Below, one piece after another: positions 26,007-34,803 of a stretch of DNA of 64,000 nt. The DNA comes from JADGQN01 sp035315185 (GTDB lineage: Bacteria > Desulfobacterota > Syntrophorhabdia > Syntrophorhabdales > WCHB1-27), in the NCBI GenBank assembly GCA_035315185.1, contig DATFYE010000206.1, positions 27,378-91,377 of the forward strand, written 5' to 3'. The notes beneath the pieces are model-generated. The model did no database searches. It saw nothing but the letters and a program-made list of their open reading frames with translations, and had not been told where the DNA came from. A program made the translations under genes and the position numbers. How positions within the stretch are numbered: the first letter of the stretch is position 1; the number at the start of each line of letters is the position of its first letter.

Positions 26007-27621
26007 GGCGGATCACGACCGACAACTTGCCCGTGGAAAGCAGTTGCCTCTCAATCATACCGCCCCCGTCCCGTTCTACGAAGAAGACTTGATCCCCTTT
26101 GCTAAGAATCTCTCTGACGCGCTCCAGGCTTCCTACTTCCTCGATGTAGCGGCCTGTATAGAAGGGTATAGCGCCCCTGAGGCTTTCATCTGCTATGTAA
26201 GCGTAGAGTGGTCTGTCATTCCCCACCATAGCCCTGACCTGCTCACAGAACGGGGCAACGCTTCTGTATTTATTGACCATCGGCACCAGCGTGGTCAGCA
26301 CCAGGACCAGCAAGGCAAATAGCGTCAGCCCATTGGTCAACCAAAAACGTCTCATGTTGCCGCGCAAAAGGAACCAGAGAGCAACAAGAGAAGGTCCCAC
26401 AGCAATCACGGACAATACTATGATGGTGGCGGGTATGCCGTGCTGAGCCTCAGGCAGATCCCCCTCCGCAAAATGGCTGTAGAGAGGGCCGGCTGCAGCG
26501 CCGACAGCAAGCGGAAAGGCCCCAAGAATCCACACAAAGAACTTCTCAATTTTCTTGACGGTCGTAGATTTTGAGATAGAGCAAATGTAGAATGCGGTCA
26601 GCATCGATAAAGAGGCAAAGAGAGGCAACGTGTAAAGCAGCCTTTTGCCGGACGCCATACTCAGGAAAATAAAGCCGCTGAAGAACCAGCACTTCGCGAA
26701 AAGGAGCCCTCTACGCGATGTTTCCGGAAGTTCCTTGACCTTTAAGAATGATCGGTACAGGACCGGCAGGATCAAAACAATCCAGGGAAGAAAACCAGGA
26801 GGAAAGTCTGAAAGATAGAAGTAAAACGGCTGCGCGTGGCCGAGCATACCCGGCCTTATGAACCTGTTCAGATGATTTTCCACCAGAACGACTCTCAAGT
26901 GCTCTGCCCCACCCTGATACCACAACGCTAAAAACCAGGGCAGTACCAATACAATGAAGATGAGCATACCCAACCAGACATGCATCCTCAATAATTCTTT
27001 CAGGTTCCTTTCGAAGACAAGAAAGGTTACGATCCCCAATCCGGGAATGACCACCCCGATAAATCCCTTCGAGTAAAAGGCGAGTGTACAAGAGAGATAG
27101 AGAAGACTGTAGCAGAGAAGCTTTTTTCTTTTTTCTCCAGACAAGTATCCAGCCATAAACAAGGTCATAGCGCAAACCACGAAGCAGGTCAGGGCGCTGT
27201 CGACGAGCACCCAGTGGCCAATCTGGAAATATTCGAAACTCGTCGCAAGAATAAAAGCTGAAAGAAATCCTGCTTTCGGACCGAAGAGCATGGTTCCGAG
27301 AAAAAAGAGCGCGAGAGCGCCGCCCATCGAAAAGAGCGCGGATGGAACTCTGGCAACCCGATCGGACACCCCGAAAATCTTGAATGTCACTGCCAGCGCT
27401 CCATAATACAAGGGTGGTTGTTCGAGAAAAGGTTTCTGATTCAGGGTCGGGACAGCCCAGTTCCCACTGAGCGCCATTTCCCGTCCGATCTCGGCTACCC
27501 GCGGCTCATCAGTCCCCCAGAATCCATGGTTGGATATCCCGAGCCAGCAGAGTGGTATGAGGACTAATATAAGTAAAGCAAAATAACGAAGTTTCAGATT
27601 GTTGTGACACGTTGGATTCAT
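25960..27621 (-). CDS. GT39-family (ArnT/PMT-like) membrane glycosyltransferase
   Basis: About 553 residues from the ATG at 27621. The first periplasmic loop has the GT39 acidic motif (NHGFWGTDEPRVAEIGREMA), followed by NQKPFLEQPPLYYGA. About ten to twelve membrane helices follow and a soluble C-terminal tail. It should transfer a sugar from a polyprenyl phosphate donor to a lipid or protein in the periplasm, as ArnT does for aminoarabinose. The upstream in-frame extension to 27747 runs through a repeat element and is rejected. Confidence 0.85.
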   Translation of the reverse strand: MNPTCHNNLKLRYFALLILVLIPLCWLGISNHGFWGTDEPRVAEIGREMALSGNWAVPTLNQKPFLEQPPLYYGALAVTFKIFGVSDRVARVPSALFSMGGALALFFLGTMLFGPKAGFLSAFILATSFEYFQIGHWVLVDSALTCFVVCAMTLFMAGYLSGEKRKKLLCYSLLYLSCTLAFYSKGFIGVVIPGLGIVTFLVFERNLKELLRMHVWLGMLIFIVLVLPWFLALWYQGGAEHLRVVLVENHLNRFIRPGMLGHAQPFYFYLSDFPPGFLPWIVLILPVLYRSFLKVKELPETSRRGLLFAKCWFFSGFIFLSMASGKRLLYTLPLFASLSMLTAFYICSISKSTTVKKIEKFFVWILGAFPLAVGAAAGPLYSHFAEGDLPEAQHGIPATIIVLSVIAVGPSLVALWFLLRGNMRRFWLTNGLTLFALLVLVLTTLVPMVNKYRSVAPFCEQVRAMVGNDRPLYAYIADESLRGAIPFYTGRYIEEVGSLERVREILSKGDQVFFVERDGGGMIERQLLSTGKLSVVIRHDMGSQRSLLLLTNK

Positions 27622-27652
27622 GATGCAGACCGAGGTGGTACTTTCGAAGCGA

Positions 27653-27779
27653 AATGCCGATTTGCATTCAAGGTGGAGACCGAGGCGGCAGCGAGGAGCC
27701 GAGGGAGGCGTACGAGAAGTACGCCGACAAGCGCGATGCAGCGACAACGAAGGTATACACTTGAAGGTAAATCGGCATT
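27653..27779. repeat. Palindromic interspersed element, copy 5
   Basis: 127 bp with ends AATGCCGATTTGCATTCAAG and CTTGAAGGTAAATCGGCATT, core GCGTACGAGAAGTACGC. It is inverted relative to copy 4 and shares GAGACCGAGGCGGCAGCGAG with it. Its right end overlaps two bases of the stop codon of the molybdopterin-fold gene at 27778. Confidence 0.85.
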
Positions 27780-28383
27780 ACTCATCGAGGAATCTGATGA
27801 CCTCGCCCGCTGGTATGGGCCTTACCCTTCCGCCCTCATTCATGTCCCGCACCTTTCCCGCCTCGATGTAAGCCTCGTCCGGATAGCCACGCTGTTCCCA
27901 GAACCCGGAGATGTAATGATCCATCAGTTCAAGTTTGAGGACGCTCTTGGCCGACTTGTAACCCCACAGGTACGGGCAGAATCCCCGCACAGGGCCACCG
28001 TAATCCTCTTCCAGGTATTCCCCGTCGAACTCATAAGCAAGAAGCATCCGTTCCTTGCGCGCAATGTCGATGGGTATCGAAGTATCATAAATCTTCTTCA
28101 CAGACCAGAAACGCACATAGGTCACAGCCGCATCAGCATCTACCGCGTCGAGCACGTGAGAAACCTTCACGCCGCCCCACATGCCCCGGACTGAAAATCT
28201 CGTGACGCTGGTCAGGCGGGCATCGGCAATTGTCTTCGGCATCGCGATTAGATCGTGCCAGCTCAAGGTTTTCGGTTTCTTACAGAGCCCTCTTACTTCA
28301 ATTTTCCAGCCCTCCCGATCCAGCTTGCCGGGATGACCTTCTGCCCAGAAGACCGGCGTGCGCAACTCCTTGAGCCTGCTCAT
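27778..28383 (-). CDS. Sulfite-oxidase-fold molybdopterin protein lacking the Mo-ligand Cys
   Basis: 201 residues matching the sulfite oxidase/MsrP catalytic fold: WKIEVRGLCKKPKTLSWHDL, VKVSHVLDAVDADA, YGGPVRGFCPYLWGYKSAK and LMDHYISGFWEQRGY. In the family the Mo-coordinating Cys lies in a CVTxWS stretch. Here it reads LTSVTRFSVRGMWGGV, with Ser at that position and Phe for Trp. The protein may not bind active molybdenum or may have a changed role. There is no signal peptide, so it is cytoplasmic. It precedes the GT39 gene and follows a TauE gene on the same strand. Confidence 0.8.
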   Translation of the reverse strand: MSRLKELRTPVFWAEGHPGKLDREGWKIEVRGLCKKPKTLSWHDLIAMPKTIADARLTSVTRFSVRGMWGGVKVSHVLDAVDADAAVTYVRFWSVKKIYDTSIPIDIARKERMLLAYEFDGEYLEEDYGGPVRGFCPYLWGYKSAKSVLKLELMDHYISGFWEQRGYPDEAYIEAGKVRDMNEGGRVRPIPAGEVIRFLDE

Positions 28384-28479
28384 TCGTCAATACCTCCCGC
28401 GACGAAGCGGGAATACAGAATCCTTTTTTCTGCCTTTCCGCATATGCGCTTCATCGGTTCATCGCTTCATCGCTTCATC

Positions 28480-29223
28480 TCAGTTCCTCATATACTTGAG
28501 CCCCATCGAGATGAGAACCCCGGCGAAAATGAGTTTCAGGTATAGATCAGGAAGCAGGTTGGCTGCTGTTCCTCCGAGATAGCCACCGACCACCGCCCCA
28601 ACAAAAAGGCCAGGCACGAGATCGACTTGGACATTGCCAAGCCTGTAATGGGTCAAGGCCCCGCTGACGCTTACAGGGACCATCGCGAGTAGTGACGTTC
28701 CTTGCGCCAGATGCTGGGACATGCCCGCCAATATTACCATGGGAGGGATCATCACAACCCCACCGCCAACACCCATCATTCCCGACAGAAAGCCCGTCGC
28801 TGCGCCCGTCGAAAGAAAGATCACTACATTCACCCAGAAACCCGGTGGGTGGCCCGGACTCGGCAGCAGAACCTTTACGATGACCAAGACTGAAACAACG
28901 GCCAGAAAAAACCCAAAGGCTTTCTTCAACTTATTTTCCGGCAGAGAATGGGCATAGAGTGCTCCAAACCGCGCGAAGAGACTGGCGCTCGCAGCGAGTA
29001 TCGCGGCAATCTTCCAGTCGACTGCGCCATGGAGGAAGTAGGTCCCGGCGCCGACAATAGCGGTAAAAATAATGCCCGCGAGGCTGGTGCCGTGAGCCTT
29101 ATGCTGAGACAACTTGCCGAGCCACGTCATAAGCGGTATCATGACGGCACCTCCACCGAAGCCGAAGAGCCCCCCAAAGCAACCGCCAAGCAGACCTATG
29201 ACAAAGCCGACAATCTCTTTCAG
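28480..29223 (-). CDS. TauE/SafE (DUF81) family anion exporter
   Basis: About 247 residues with eight hydrophobic segments and the duplicated glycine-rich motif: GLFGFGGGAVMIPLMTW near the start and GMMGVGGGVVMIPPMV in the second half. The first ATG (29142) falls inside the first conserved motif, so it cannot be the true start. The frame continues upstream to a CTG at 29223 with AAAAGG six bases before it, 16 bases after the malic enzyme stop. Start at CTG (or a nearby ATT) is inferred. It probably exports sulfite, sulfonate or another organic anion. Confidence 0.8.
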   Translation of the reverse strand: MKEIVGFVIGLLGGCFGGLFGFGGGAVMIPLMTWLGKLSQHKAHGTSLAGIIFTAIVGAGTYFLHGAVDWKIAAILAASASLFARFGALYAHSLPENKLKKAFGFFLAVVSVLVIVKVLLPSPGHPPGFWVNVVIFLSTGAATGFLSGMMGVGGGVVMIPPMVILAGMSQHLAQGTSLLAMVPVSVSGALTHYRLGNVQVDLVPGLFVGAVVGGYLGGTAANLLPDLYLKLIFAGVLISMGLKYMRN

Positions 29224-29238
29224 ATGCTGCCTTTTATT

Positions 29239-30585
29239 CTATTCTTTGTAAGGCGGTATGATGCCCTTTTCCATAAGGAGGCCCACCTCGTCCCTGGCGC
29301 GTTTTATCTTGGCTTCAGCGATGGTGAAAAGTTCCTTTTCGCTCAGCTTCAACCGGGCCACGCCTTGCTCCATAGCCTTCTTTGCCACGGCGACCGCCTC
29401 TCTTGGGAAGACCTCCCACTGATCCATGGTCGGCATTATATAGTCGTCGCGCAGCCCCTTGTCCTCTGCGCACTTCGCCAACTCGTACGCCGCCGCGATG
29501 CACATCTCATCGGTGATGGTCGTGGCCATGACATCCAGCGTTCCCCGGAAAATTGCGGGGAATCCGATGGAGTTGTTCACCTGGTTGGGGAAGTCACTCC
29601 TTCCGGTCGCAACCACCCGGGCGCCTGCCTCTTTGGCATCCCACGGCCACATCTCCGGGATCGGATTGGCGCAGACCATCACCACCGCGTCGTCGGCCAT
29701 CCCTGAAACCCACGATTTTTGAATAGTGTCGGGCCCCTGTTTCGACAATGCGATCACAACATCCTGCCCCTTCATAGCTTCTTCGATGCCGCCGTCCCTG
29801 TTCTCTGCATTCGTGATCTGCGCAAATTCGCGCTTCTCCTTATGCGCAGGGGTAATGTCATCCCTCTTCCGGTTCAGTATTCCCTTGCTGTCCACCACGA
29901 TGAGCTTCTTCGGGTCTACCCCAGCCTTGATCATGACTTTGGTGATGCAGACATTCGCTGCTCCTATACCGATCATGGTGATCTTCGCTTCGTTTATCTT
30001 TTTGTTGACGACCTTCAATGCGTTGACGAGGGCGGCCAGGGTGACTGCCGCGGTCCCCTGCTGATCGTCGTGCCAGACGGGTATGGTTGCCTCGGCCCTC
30101 AGCTTGTCGAGTATATAGAAACACTTGGGGTTTTCGATATCTTCGAGGTTGATGCCGCCGAAGGAGGGCTGCAAGAGCTTGACCGTGCGGATAAATTCAT
30201 CCGGGTCCTTAGTGTCAAGACAGATCGGGAAGGCGTCGACTCCACCAAGGTATTTGAAGAGCAGGCACTTGCCTTCCATGACCGGCATCGCCGCCAAAGG
30301 GCCTATGTTGCCCAAGCCGAGAACCCTGGTGCCATCGGTGACAACTCCGATCATGTTTGCCCTGTTAGTAAATTCAAACGCTTTCTCGGGATTCTTCTGG
30401 ATCTGCTTGCAGGCTTCGGCAACGCCCGGCGTGTACCAGATGGCAAAGTCGTCGACGTCTCTGATGACACACTTAGGGACGATCTCTATCTTTCCCTTAT
30501 AGAACGGGTGCATCTTCAGAGAATCCTGCGCCGGTTTTTTTGCCTTCTCCAGCAATTCTTCTTTTGTTACCTTTCGATCGCTCAT
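29239..30585 (-). CDS. NAD(P)-dependent malic enzyme
   Basis: 448 residues: IWYTPGVAEACKQIQKN, TDGTRVLGLGNIGPLAAMPVMEGK, the metal-site VWHDDQQGTAAV and the nucleotide-binding ITMIGIGAANVCITKVMI. It converts malate to pyruvate and CO2 with NAD(P) reduction. It lacks the C-terminal phosphotransacetylase-like domain of large MaeB forms. The following TauE gene is probably co-transcribed. Confidence 0.93.
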   Translation of the reverse strand: MSDRKVTKEELLEKAKKPAQDSLKMHPFYKGKIEIVPKCVIRDVDDFAIWYTPGVAEACKQIQKNPEKAFEFTNRANMIGVVTDGTRVLGLGNIGPLAAMPVMEGKCLLFKYLGGVDAFPICLDTKDPDEFIRTVKLLQPSFGGINLEDIENPKCFYILDKLRAEATIPVWHDDQQGTAAVTLAALVNALKVVNKKINEAKITMIGIGAANVCITKVMIKAGVDPKKLIVVDSKGILNRKRDDITPAHKEKREFAQITNAENRDGGIEEAMKGQDVVIALSKQGPDTIQKSWVSGMADDAVVMVCANPIPEMWPWDAKEAGARVVATGRSDFPNQVNNSIGFPAIFRGTLDVMATTITDEMCIAAAYELAKCAEDKGLRDDYIMPTMDQWEVFPREAVAVAKKAMEQGVARLKLSEKELFTIAEAKIKRARDEVGLLMEKGIIPPYKE

Positions 30586-30653
30586 AACACCTCCTTGCCC
30601 AAAGTTTATTCAAACAACTTCTTTACCGACTTGTTTTTCTCGTTCCCCGCAGG

Positions 30654-30662
30654 ATTATAGCA
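30654..30662 (-). promoter_or_regulatory. Extended -10 promoter for malic enzyme
   Basis: On the minus strand TGCTATAAT is a perfect TGn-TATAAT extended -10, about 70 bp upstream of the malic enzyme start. A TTGAGA is present but only 14 bases away, so the extended -10 probably carries recognition. Confidence 0.5.
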
Positions 30663-30753
30663 CGGAATTTTTTTCTCAACCAGCTTTTGTGCCGGTAAAA
30701 AGTGTTGTTTCCTGGTCCCATTGTAAAGGTTCCATCAGCCGAACGGGCCTGCC

Positions 30754-30783
30754 TTGACAACCTTAATCAAGGTACGTTATTGT
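30754..30783 (+). promoter_or_regulatory. Sigma-70 promoter of the AAA ATPase-FadR block
   Basis: TTGACA at 30754-30759 and TATTGT at 30778-30783, spaced by 18 bases. The -35 lies inside an inverted repeat, CCTTGA-N9-TCAAGG. The inferred transcription start is near 30790, just before the palindrome at 30800. Confidence 0.5.
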
Positions 30784-30799
30784 ATCAACATATGATCTA

Positions 30800-30815
30800 A
30801 TGGTCTGATGACCAT
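30800..30815. promoter_or_regulatory. GntR/FadR-type operator palindrome
   Basis: ATGGTC-TGAT-GACCAT, a perfect inverted repeat of the GT-N-AC kind bound by FadR-subfamily regulators. It lies between the promoter and the ATG at 30848. A FadR-type gene is the second gene of the transcript, so autoregulation is the simplest reading. Confidence 0.6.
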
Positions 30816-30847
30816 ACGACCAGTAACATTCGATAACATCAAACTTT

Positions 30848-32985
30848 ATGGAAGTAAGTTTCGATCTAAAAGTAGCTGAGGCGTATGCAGATGATGTCGG
30901 CAAGGGTTACGCGCGTCTCGACCCGGACGACATAAAATCCCTGGGTGCTGTCCTCGGCGATGTCATCGAGATCGTCGGTGAGAAGACGACGGTAGCGCGC
31001 ATCACCGGGACCCTTCCGGAATTCCACGGCAAGAAAATCATCCAGATCGACGGCATTACCCGGGAAAATGCCAAAGCAAATGTCGGGGGAGCGGTCAGGG
31101 TCAGGAAAGTAGTCCGTAAAACAGCCTCCACAGTCATTGTTACCCCCATTGACCTCATGGCCGCCCTACCTGAGGAAAATGAACTCGACCAATTCTCCAA
31201 GGTTCTCCAGGGGCTGGCGGTTACGGCGGGAGACAAGATCAATGTCCCTTTCCTGGCCGGCAAAGAGCGCCTCTTTTTGGTGGAAGCCACCGCGCCCACC
31301 GGTGGGGTAATCATCAATCAGAAGACTGGCTTCATCCTAAAGAAACCCGATTTCTCTCTGGAGCCATCCTCCCGAGTCTCTTACGAGGACATAGGGGGGC
31401 TCAAGGACCAATTGAGGCTTGTCCGGGAAATGGTGGAGTTGCCCTTACGCTATGCGGACGTATTCGAGAAACTCGGGATTGAAGCACCAAAAGGAGTACT
31501 CCTGTACGGGCCGCCGGGCACAGGAAAGACCTTGATCGCCCGTGCAATAGCGAGCGAGACGAACCTCCACTTTATCAGGGTCAACGGGCCTGAGATCATC
31601 CGCAAATTTTATGGCGAGAGTGAAGCTCGGCTGCGGGAGATCTTCGAAGAAGCGGCCCGGGAAGCGCCAAGCGTCATTTTTATCGATGAAATAGATGCGG
31701 TTGCTCGAAGCGGGCGGAGGTACTGGGTGACGTTGAGAAGCGAGTGGTGGCTCAGCTGCTTGCCCTGATGGACGGCATGGTTTCTCGCGGCAACGTGATC
31801 GTCATCGGCGCAACCAATATGCCGGAGATCATAGATCCTGCTTTGCGCCGCCCCGGCCGTTTCGATAGAGAAATAGTCATCCCCGTGCCTAACGTTGAGG
31901 GAAGGCAGGCCATCCTGCGCATACATAGTCGCCGCATGCCGCTCGCGCCAGATGTCGACCTTGACAGGCTGGCTGCGATCACTCATGCCTTCGTTGGCGC
32001 TGATCTGGAAGTGCTCTGCAAAGAGGCGGGCATGGTTGCGCTGAGACGCTACCTTTCCGCAGAAGGAGAAAACCATCTCCGCGACATACTGGCGTCGGGT
32101 GACCACCTTCAGATCACGATGGAAGATTTCCTGACCGGCTTGCGGGAAGTAGAGCCGACTGCGACTCGCGAGTTTTACACGGAGAGATCCATGGTGAGCT
32201 GGAACGATGTTGGTGGTCTGGGCTACATCAAAGATGCCCTTACCGCCATCGTCGACTGGCCGACAAAATACCCTCACCTTTTTGCTTCAGCCAAGGTGAT
32301 GCCTCCAAAAGGGATCCTCTTCACCGGCCCGTCCGGTACGGGAAAAACCTTGATGGCAAAGGCTTTGGCCGGTCAAACCGGTCTTAATTTCATCTCAGTA
32401 AGCGTACCCATCCTTTTTTCCAAATGGCTGGGTGAATCAGAGAGGGCCCTTCACGAGATCTTTAAAAAAGCTAAACAATCAGCTCCCTGCATACTTTTCT
32501 TCGATGAGATTGACTCACTCGGCTTTTCTCGAACCGTAACGAGCGAAGGAGGGGCTGTCGCAGAACGAATGGTCAGTCAGTTCTTCAACGAGCTCGACAA
32601 CCTGAGCGACCTTTCTCAGGTAATTGTCCTTGGCGCAACAAACAGGGAAGAAGTGCTCGATCCAGCCCTGACGCATGCGGGGCGACTCGACTATATACTT
32701 CACTTTCTTCCGCCAACCGAGGCTGAGCGGCTGGAGATACTGCAGATGCATACGAGGGGGAGGCCACTCGATGCTACCGTCGATCTGACTGAACTGGCCA
32801 GACTGACGGAGGGTATGGTCGGTTCAGAGATAGCCTCAATATGTAGGAATGCGGCAATAATGGCCGTTGCCGAATTAATCAATGACCCACTGAAGGCGCA
32901 ATCAGATGAACTTCGAATCGGCCCCAGCCTTTTTAGAGAAGCAATAAAAAGGGTCCGGACTAAAGAGGGAGTTTCTGCATGTTAG
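30848..32985 (+). pseudogene. Cdc48/VCP-like double AAA ATPase with a one-base frameshift
   Basis: Two frames (30848-31768 and 31744-32985) together give one protein of about 712 residues: a double-psi-barrel N domain (residues 1-180), D1 with LLYGPPGTGKTLIARAIA and IFIDEIDAVA, and D2 with LFTGPSGTGKTLMAKALA and ILFFDEIDSLG. The frames meet at GTTGCTCGAAGCGG (31701-31714). Adding one C there gives VAPKRAEVLGDVEKRVVAQL, exactly the family's consensus. The D1 finger (RRPGRFDR) is intact; D2 reads THAGRLDY. It may be an assembly error, a real mutation or two separately translated halves. The last 7 bp overlap the regulator gene. Confidence 0.85.
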
Positions 32986-33719
32986 GGGCGATGAAAGCGG
33001 TCAAGAAGAAGCGGGCCTACCAAGAGATTGTTGAACAAATCCGCAGTGCCATTGAAAAGGGAAAACTGAAGAGGGCCGATCAACTCCCCAATGAGAAAGA
33101 GCTGTCTGATACCTTTAATGTGTCCCGCTCCACGGTCAGGGAAGCCATTCTTTCGTTGGAAACCATGCAGCTCGTGGAAAGACGCCAGGGTGAAGGAACG
33201 TACGTCACCGCTTCCAGCGAGGAGGCCCTTATCAGGCCCTTGGCTGCGGCCCTTTTCCAGGAGAAGGACGATATCATCGATATCTTTACCTTGAGAAAAA
33301 TCATTGAGCCCGAGGTAGCGGAGCTGGCTTCTAAACATGCAATCCCGGAAAGAATTGCCCAGTTGGAAAAGATCATCAGCGAGCAGGAGAAGGAATTGAA
33401 GAAGGGGATTGTTTTGCACAATGACGCAGATTTTCATCAAGTACTATCCAGGATGACCGGAAACAAGGTTCTTGAGCGTCTTCTTTCCGCCCTCGTGGGC
33501 CTTCTTGGCAAGACCCGCGAGAAATACCTTCTGACGCAGGAGAGAAAACAAAAGTCGATTACGGGCCATCGGGAGATCCTGGCCGCAATCAGGAGTGGCC
33601 AGGGCACAGCAGCAAAGAAGGCCATGCTACGCCATCTCGAAGGAGTGGAAAAAACTCTGTTCAAGAAGAAAGGAGGGAATGGAGGCAACCAAAATGGAAA
33701 CGGCAAAGCGAGATTCTAG
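32979..33719 (+). CDS. FadR-subfamily GntR transcriptional regulator
   Basis: 246 residues. The N-terminal winged helix (LPNEKELSDTFNVSRSTVREAILSLETMQLVERRQGEGTYV) is followed by an all-helical FCD ligand domain with the metal-site pattern HNDADFHQVL...GHREIL. Members respond to small organic acids. The Gly/Asn/Lys-rich tail (GGNGGNQNGNGKARF) is low-complexity. The ATG overlaps the AAA ATPase stop, with GGGAG seven bases upstream. A palindrome of matching type precedes the transcript and another inverted repeat lies before the oxidoreductase genes, so it probably controls both. Confidence 0.92.
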   Translation: MLGAMKAVKKKRAYQEIVEQIRSAIEKGKLKRADQLPNEKELSDTFNVSRSTVREAILSLETMQLVERRQGEGTYVTASSEEALIRPLAAALFQEKDDIIDIFTLRKIIEPEVAELASKHAIPERIAQLEKIISEQEKELKKGIVLHNDADFHQVLSRMTGNKVLERLLSALVGLLGKTREKYLLTQERKQKSITGHREILAAIRSGQGTAAKKAMLRHLEGVEKTLFKKKGGNGGNQNGNGKARF

Positions 33720-33730
33720 TTTTACAGGTC

Positions 33731-33747
33731 AGTTGAGCTGATCAACT
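33731..33747. promoter_or_regulatory. Inverted repeat upstream of the oxidoreductase operon
   Basis: AGTTGA-GCTGA-TCAACT, a perfect 6-bp-arm repeat between the regulator stop (33719) and the gamma-subunit ATG (33771). It may be an operator or a stem in the leader; the GAAGGAGG ribosome site follows shortly after. Confidence 0.4.
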
Positions 33748-33770
33748 AATTATGAAGGAGGTATCTGTTT

Positions 33771-34409
33771 ATGGGTAAGGTAACCGAGATCACCGTTTGG
33801 ACAAGGGGCGTGGTGATGGACAAGGAGGCCAGGGACGTTGCCAACGCCTTTGGGCAGGCTGCAAAAATGGAGGGCAAGTTCGTGCAGGCATTCGATAACT
33901 ATGAAGACCTGCCCGACCGCGTGCTCGTAACCACCAGGAAGTATGTCCGCATCAGCGACGAAGAGATCGAGATGAAGTATCTTTACACCAATGCACATCC
34001 GGATGTCGTCGTCATCGTTGAGCCGACGATCGTCAAAGGCATAAATGTGCTGAAAGGCATGCCTGAGGGCGGTCTCCTGCTCATCAATACCAACCGGCCC
34101 ATCGACTACATGCTGCAGTTCATTCCCAATGCAGATGTATTGGGTTGCGTAGCCACAGTAGATGCCGATGGTATATCAGGGATTCGCACCGTTGACTTCT
34201 CCGGTTCTGAAGGCGGCGTGGACACGGCCGGCGTGGGAGCTGGCATTGCTGCCCCGATCCTCGGGGCGCTGGCAAGGGTCTCGGGCATGGCGAAGAAAGA
34301 GAACCTCGCGAAAATCGTGAGCGACGTTGCTGCTCTGGAACGCGGCTATAACGAGGTAAAGCTCGAGAAGTTCCGTAAAGCCCGTGTGGAATATTCATGG
34401 GGAACGTGA
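33771..34409 (+). CDS. 2-oxoacid:ferredoxin oxidoreductase (probable oxalate oxidoreductase) gamma subunit
   Basis: 212 residues of the gamma-domain fold: EITVWTRGVVMDKEARDVANAFGQAA, VLVTTRKYVRISDEEI, and a Gly/Ala-rich end (GAGIAAPILGALARVSG). It forms the scaffold that joins the delta ferredoxin to the catalytic alpha/beta pair. It is first in a tight gamma-delta-alpha-beta operon. In Moorella oxalate oxidoreductase gamma and delta are fused, as I recall; here they are separate. The GAAGGAGG ribosome site is strong. Confidence 0.88.
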   Translation: MGKVTEITVWTRGVVMDKEARDVANAFGQAAKMEGKFVQAFDNYEDLPDRVLVTTRKYVRISDEEIEMKYLYTNAHPDVVVIVEPTIVKGINVLKGMPEGGLLLINTNRPIDYMLQFIPNADVLGCVATVDADGISGIRTVDFSGSEGGVDTAGVGAGIAAPILGALARVSGMAKKENLAKIVSDVAALERGYNEVKLEKFRKARVEYSWGT

Positions 34410-34461
34410 GAATAATGGTGGGGCAGTACGCTACCGCCAAACCTTTAGAAAGGAGAGACTT

Positions 34462-34791
34462 ATGGCAATAAAGATTCCCAAAGACAGAGAGGTACCATTT
34501 GGGGCAATCACTCCGGCTCCGGTGAAGCAGCAAGATCTTTTCATTACCTCCAACTGGCGGATCGTCCGTCCGATAATCGACCACGAGAAGTGCACCCGCT
34601 GTTTCACATGCTACGCCTCGTGCCCCGACTCTTGCTGGTCCTACAACGAGAAAGAAGACAAAATGGAATGGAACTGGAAGTTTTGCAAAGGCTGTCAGAT
34701 TTGCATCTATGAATGTCCTGCTGATGCCATTTCTGCGGCTCCCGAACTCGACTTTCAGGACGGAGTTCATCGTCTGGAAAAACCTTTTTAA
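34462..34791 (+). CDS. Oxidoreductase delta subunit (2x[4Fe-4S] ferredoxin)
   Basis: 109 residues from the ATG at 34462 (AAAGGAG upstream; the longer frame is rejected). Two cluster motifs are present: CTRCFTCYASCPD and CKGCQICIYECPADAI. It carries electrons from the thiamine-diphosphate site to external ferredoxin. It lies 52 bp after gamma and 12 bp before alpha. Confidence 0.93.
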   Translation: MAIKIPKDREVPFGAITPAPVKQQDLFITSNWRIVRPIIDHEKCTRCFTCYASCPDSCWSYNEKEDKMEWNWKFCKGCQICIYECPADAISAAPELDFQDGVHRLEKPF

Positions 34792-34803
34792 GGAGGAGAG
34801 ATT

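Noticed and set aside
27621..27747. N-terminal extension of the GT39 protein
   Set aside because: It runs through the palindromic element, is basic and unstructured, and the family starts at the hydrophobic segment after the ATG at 27621.
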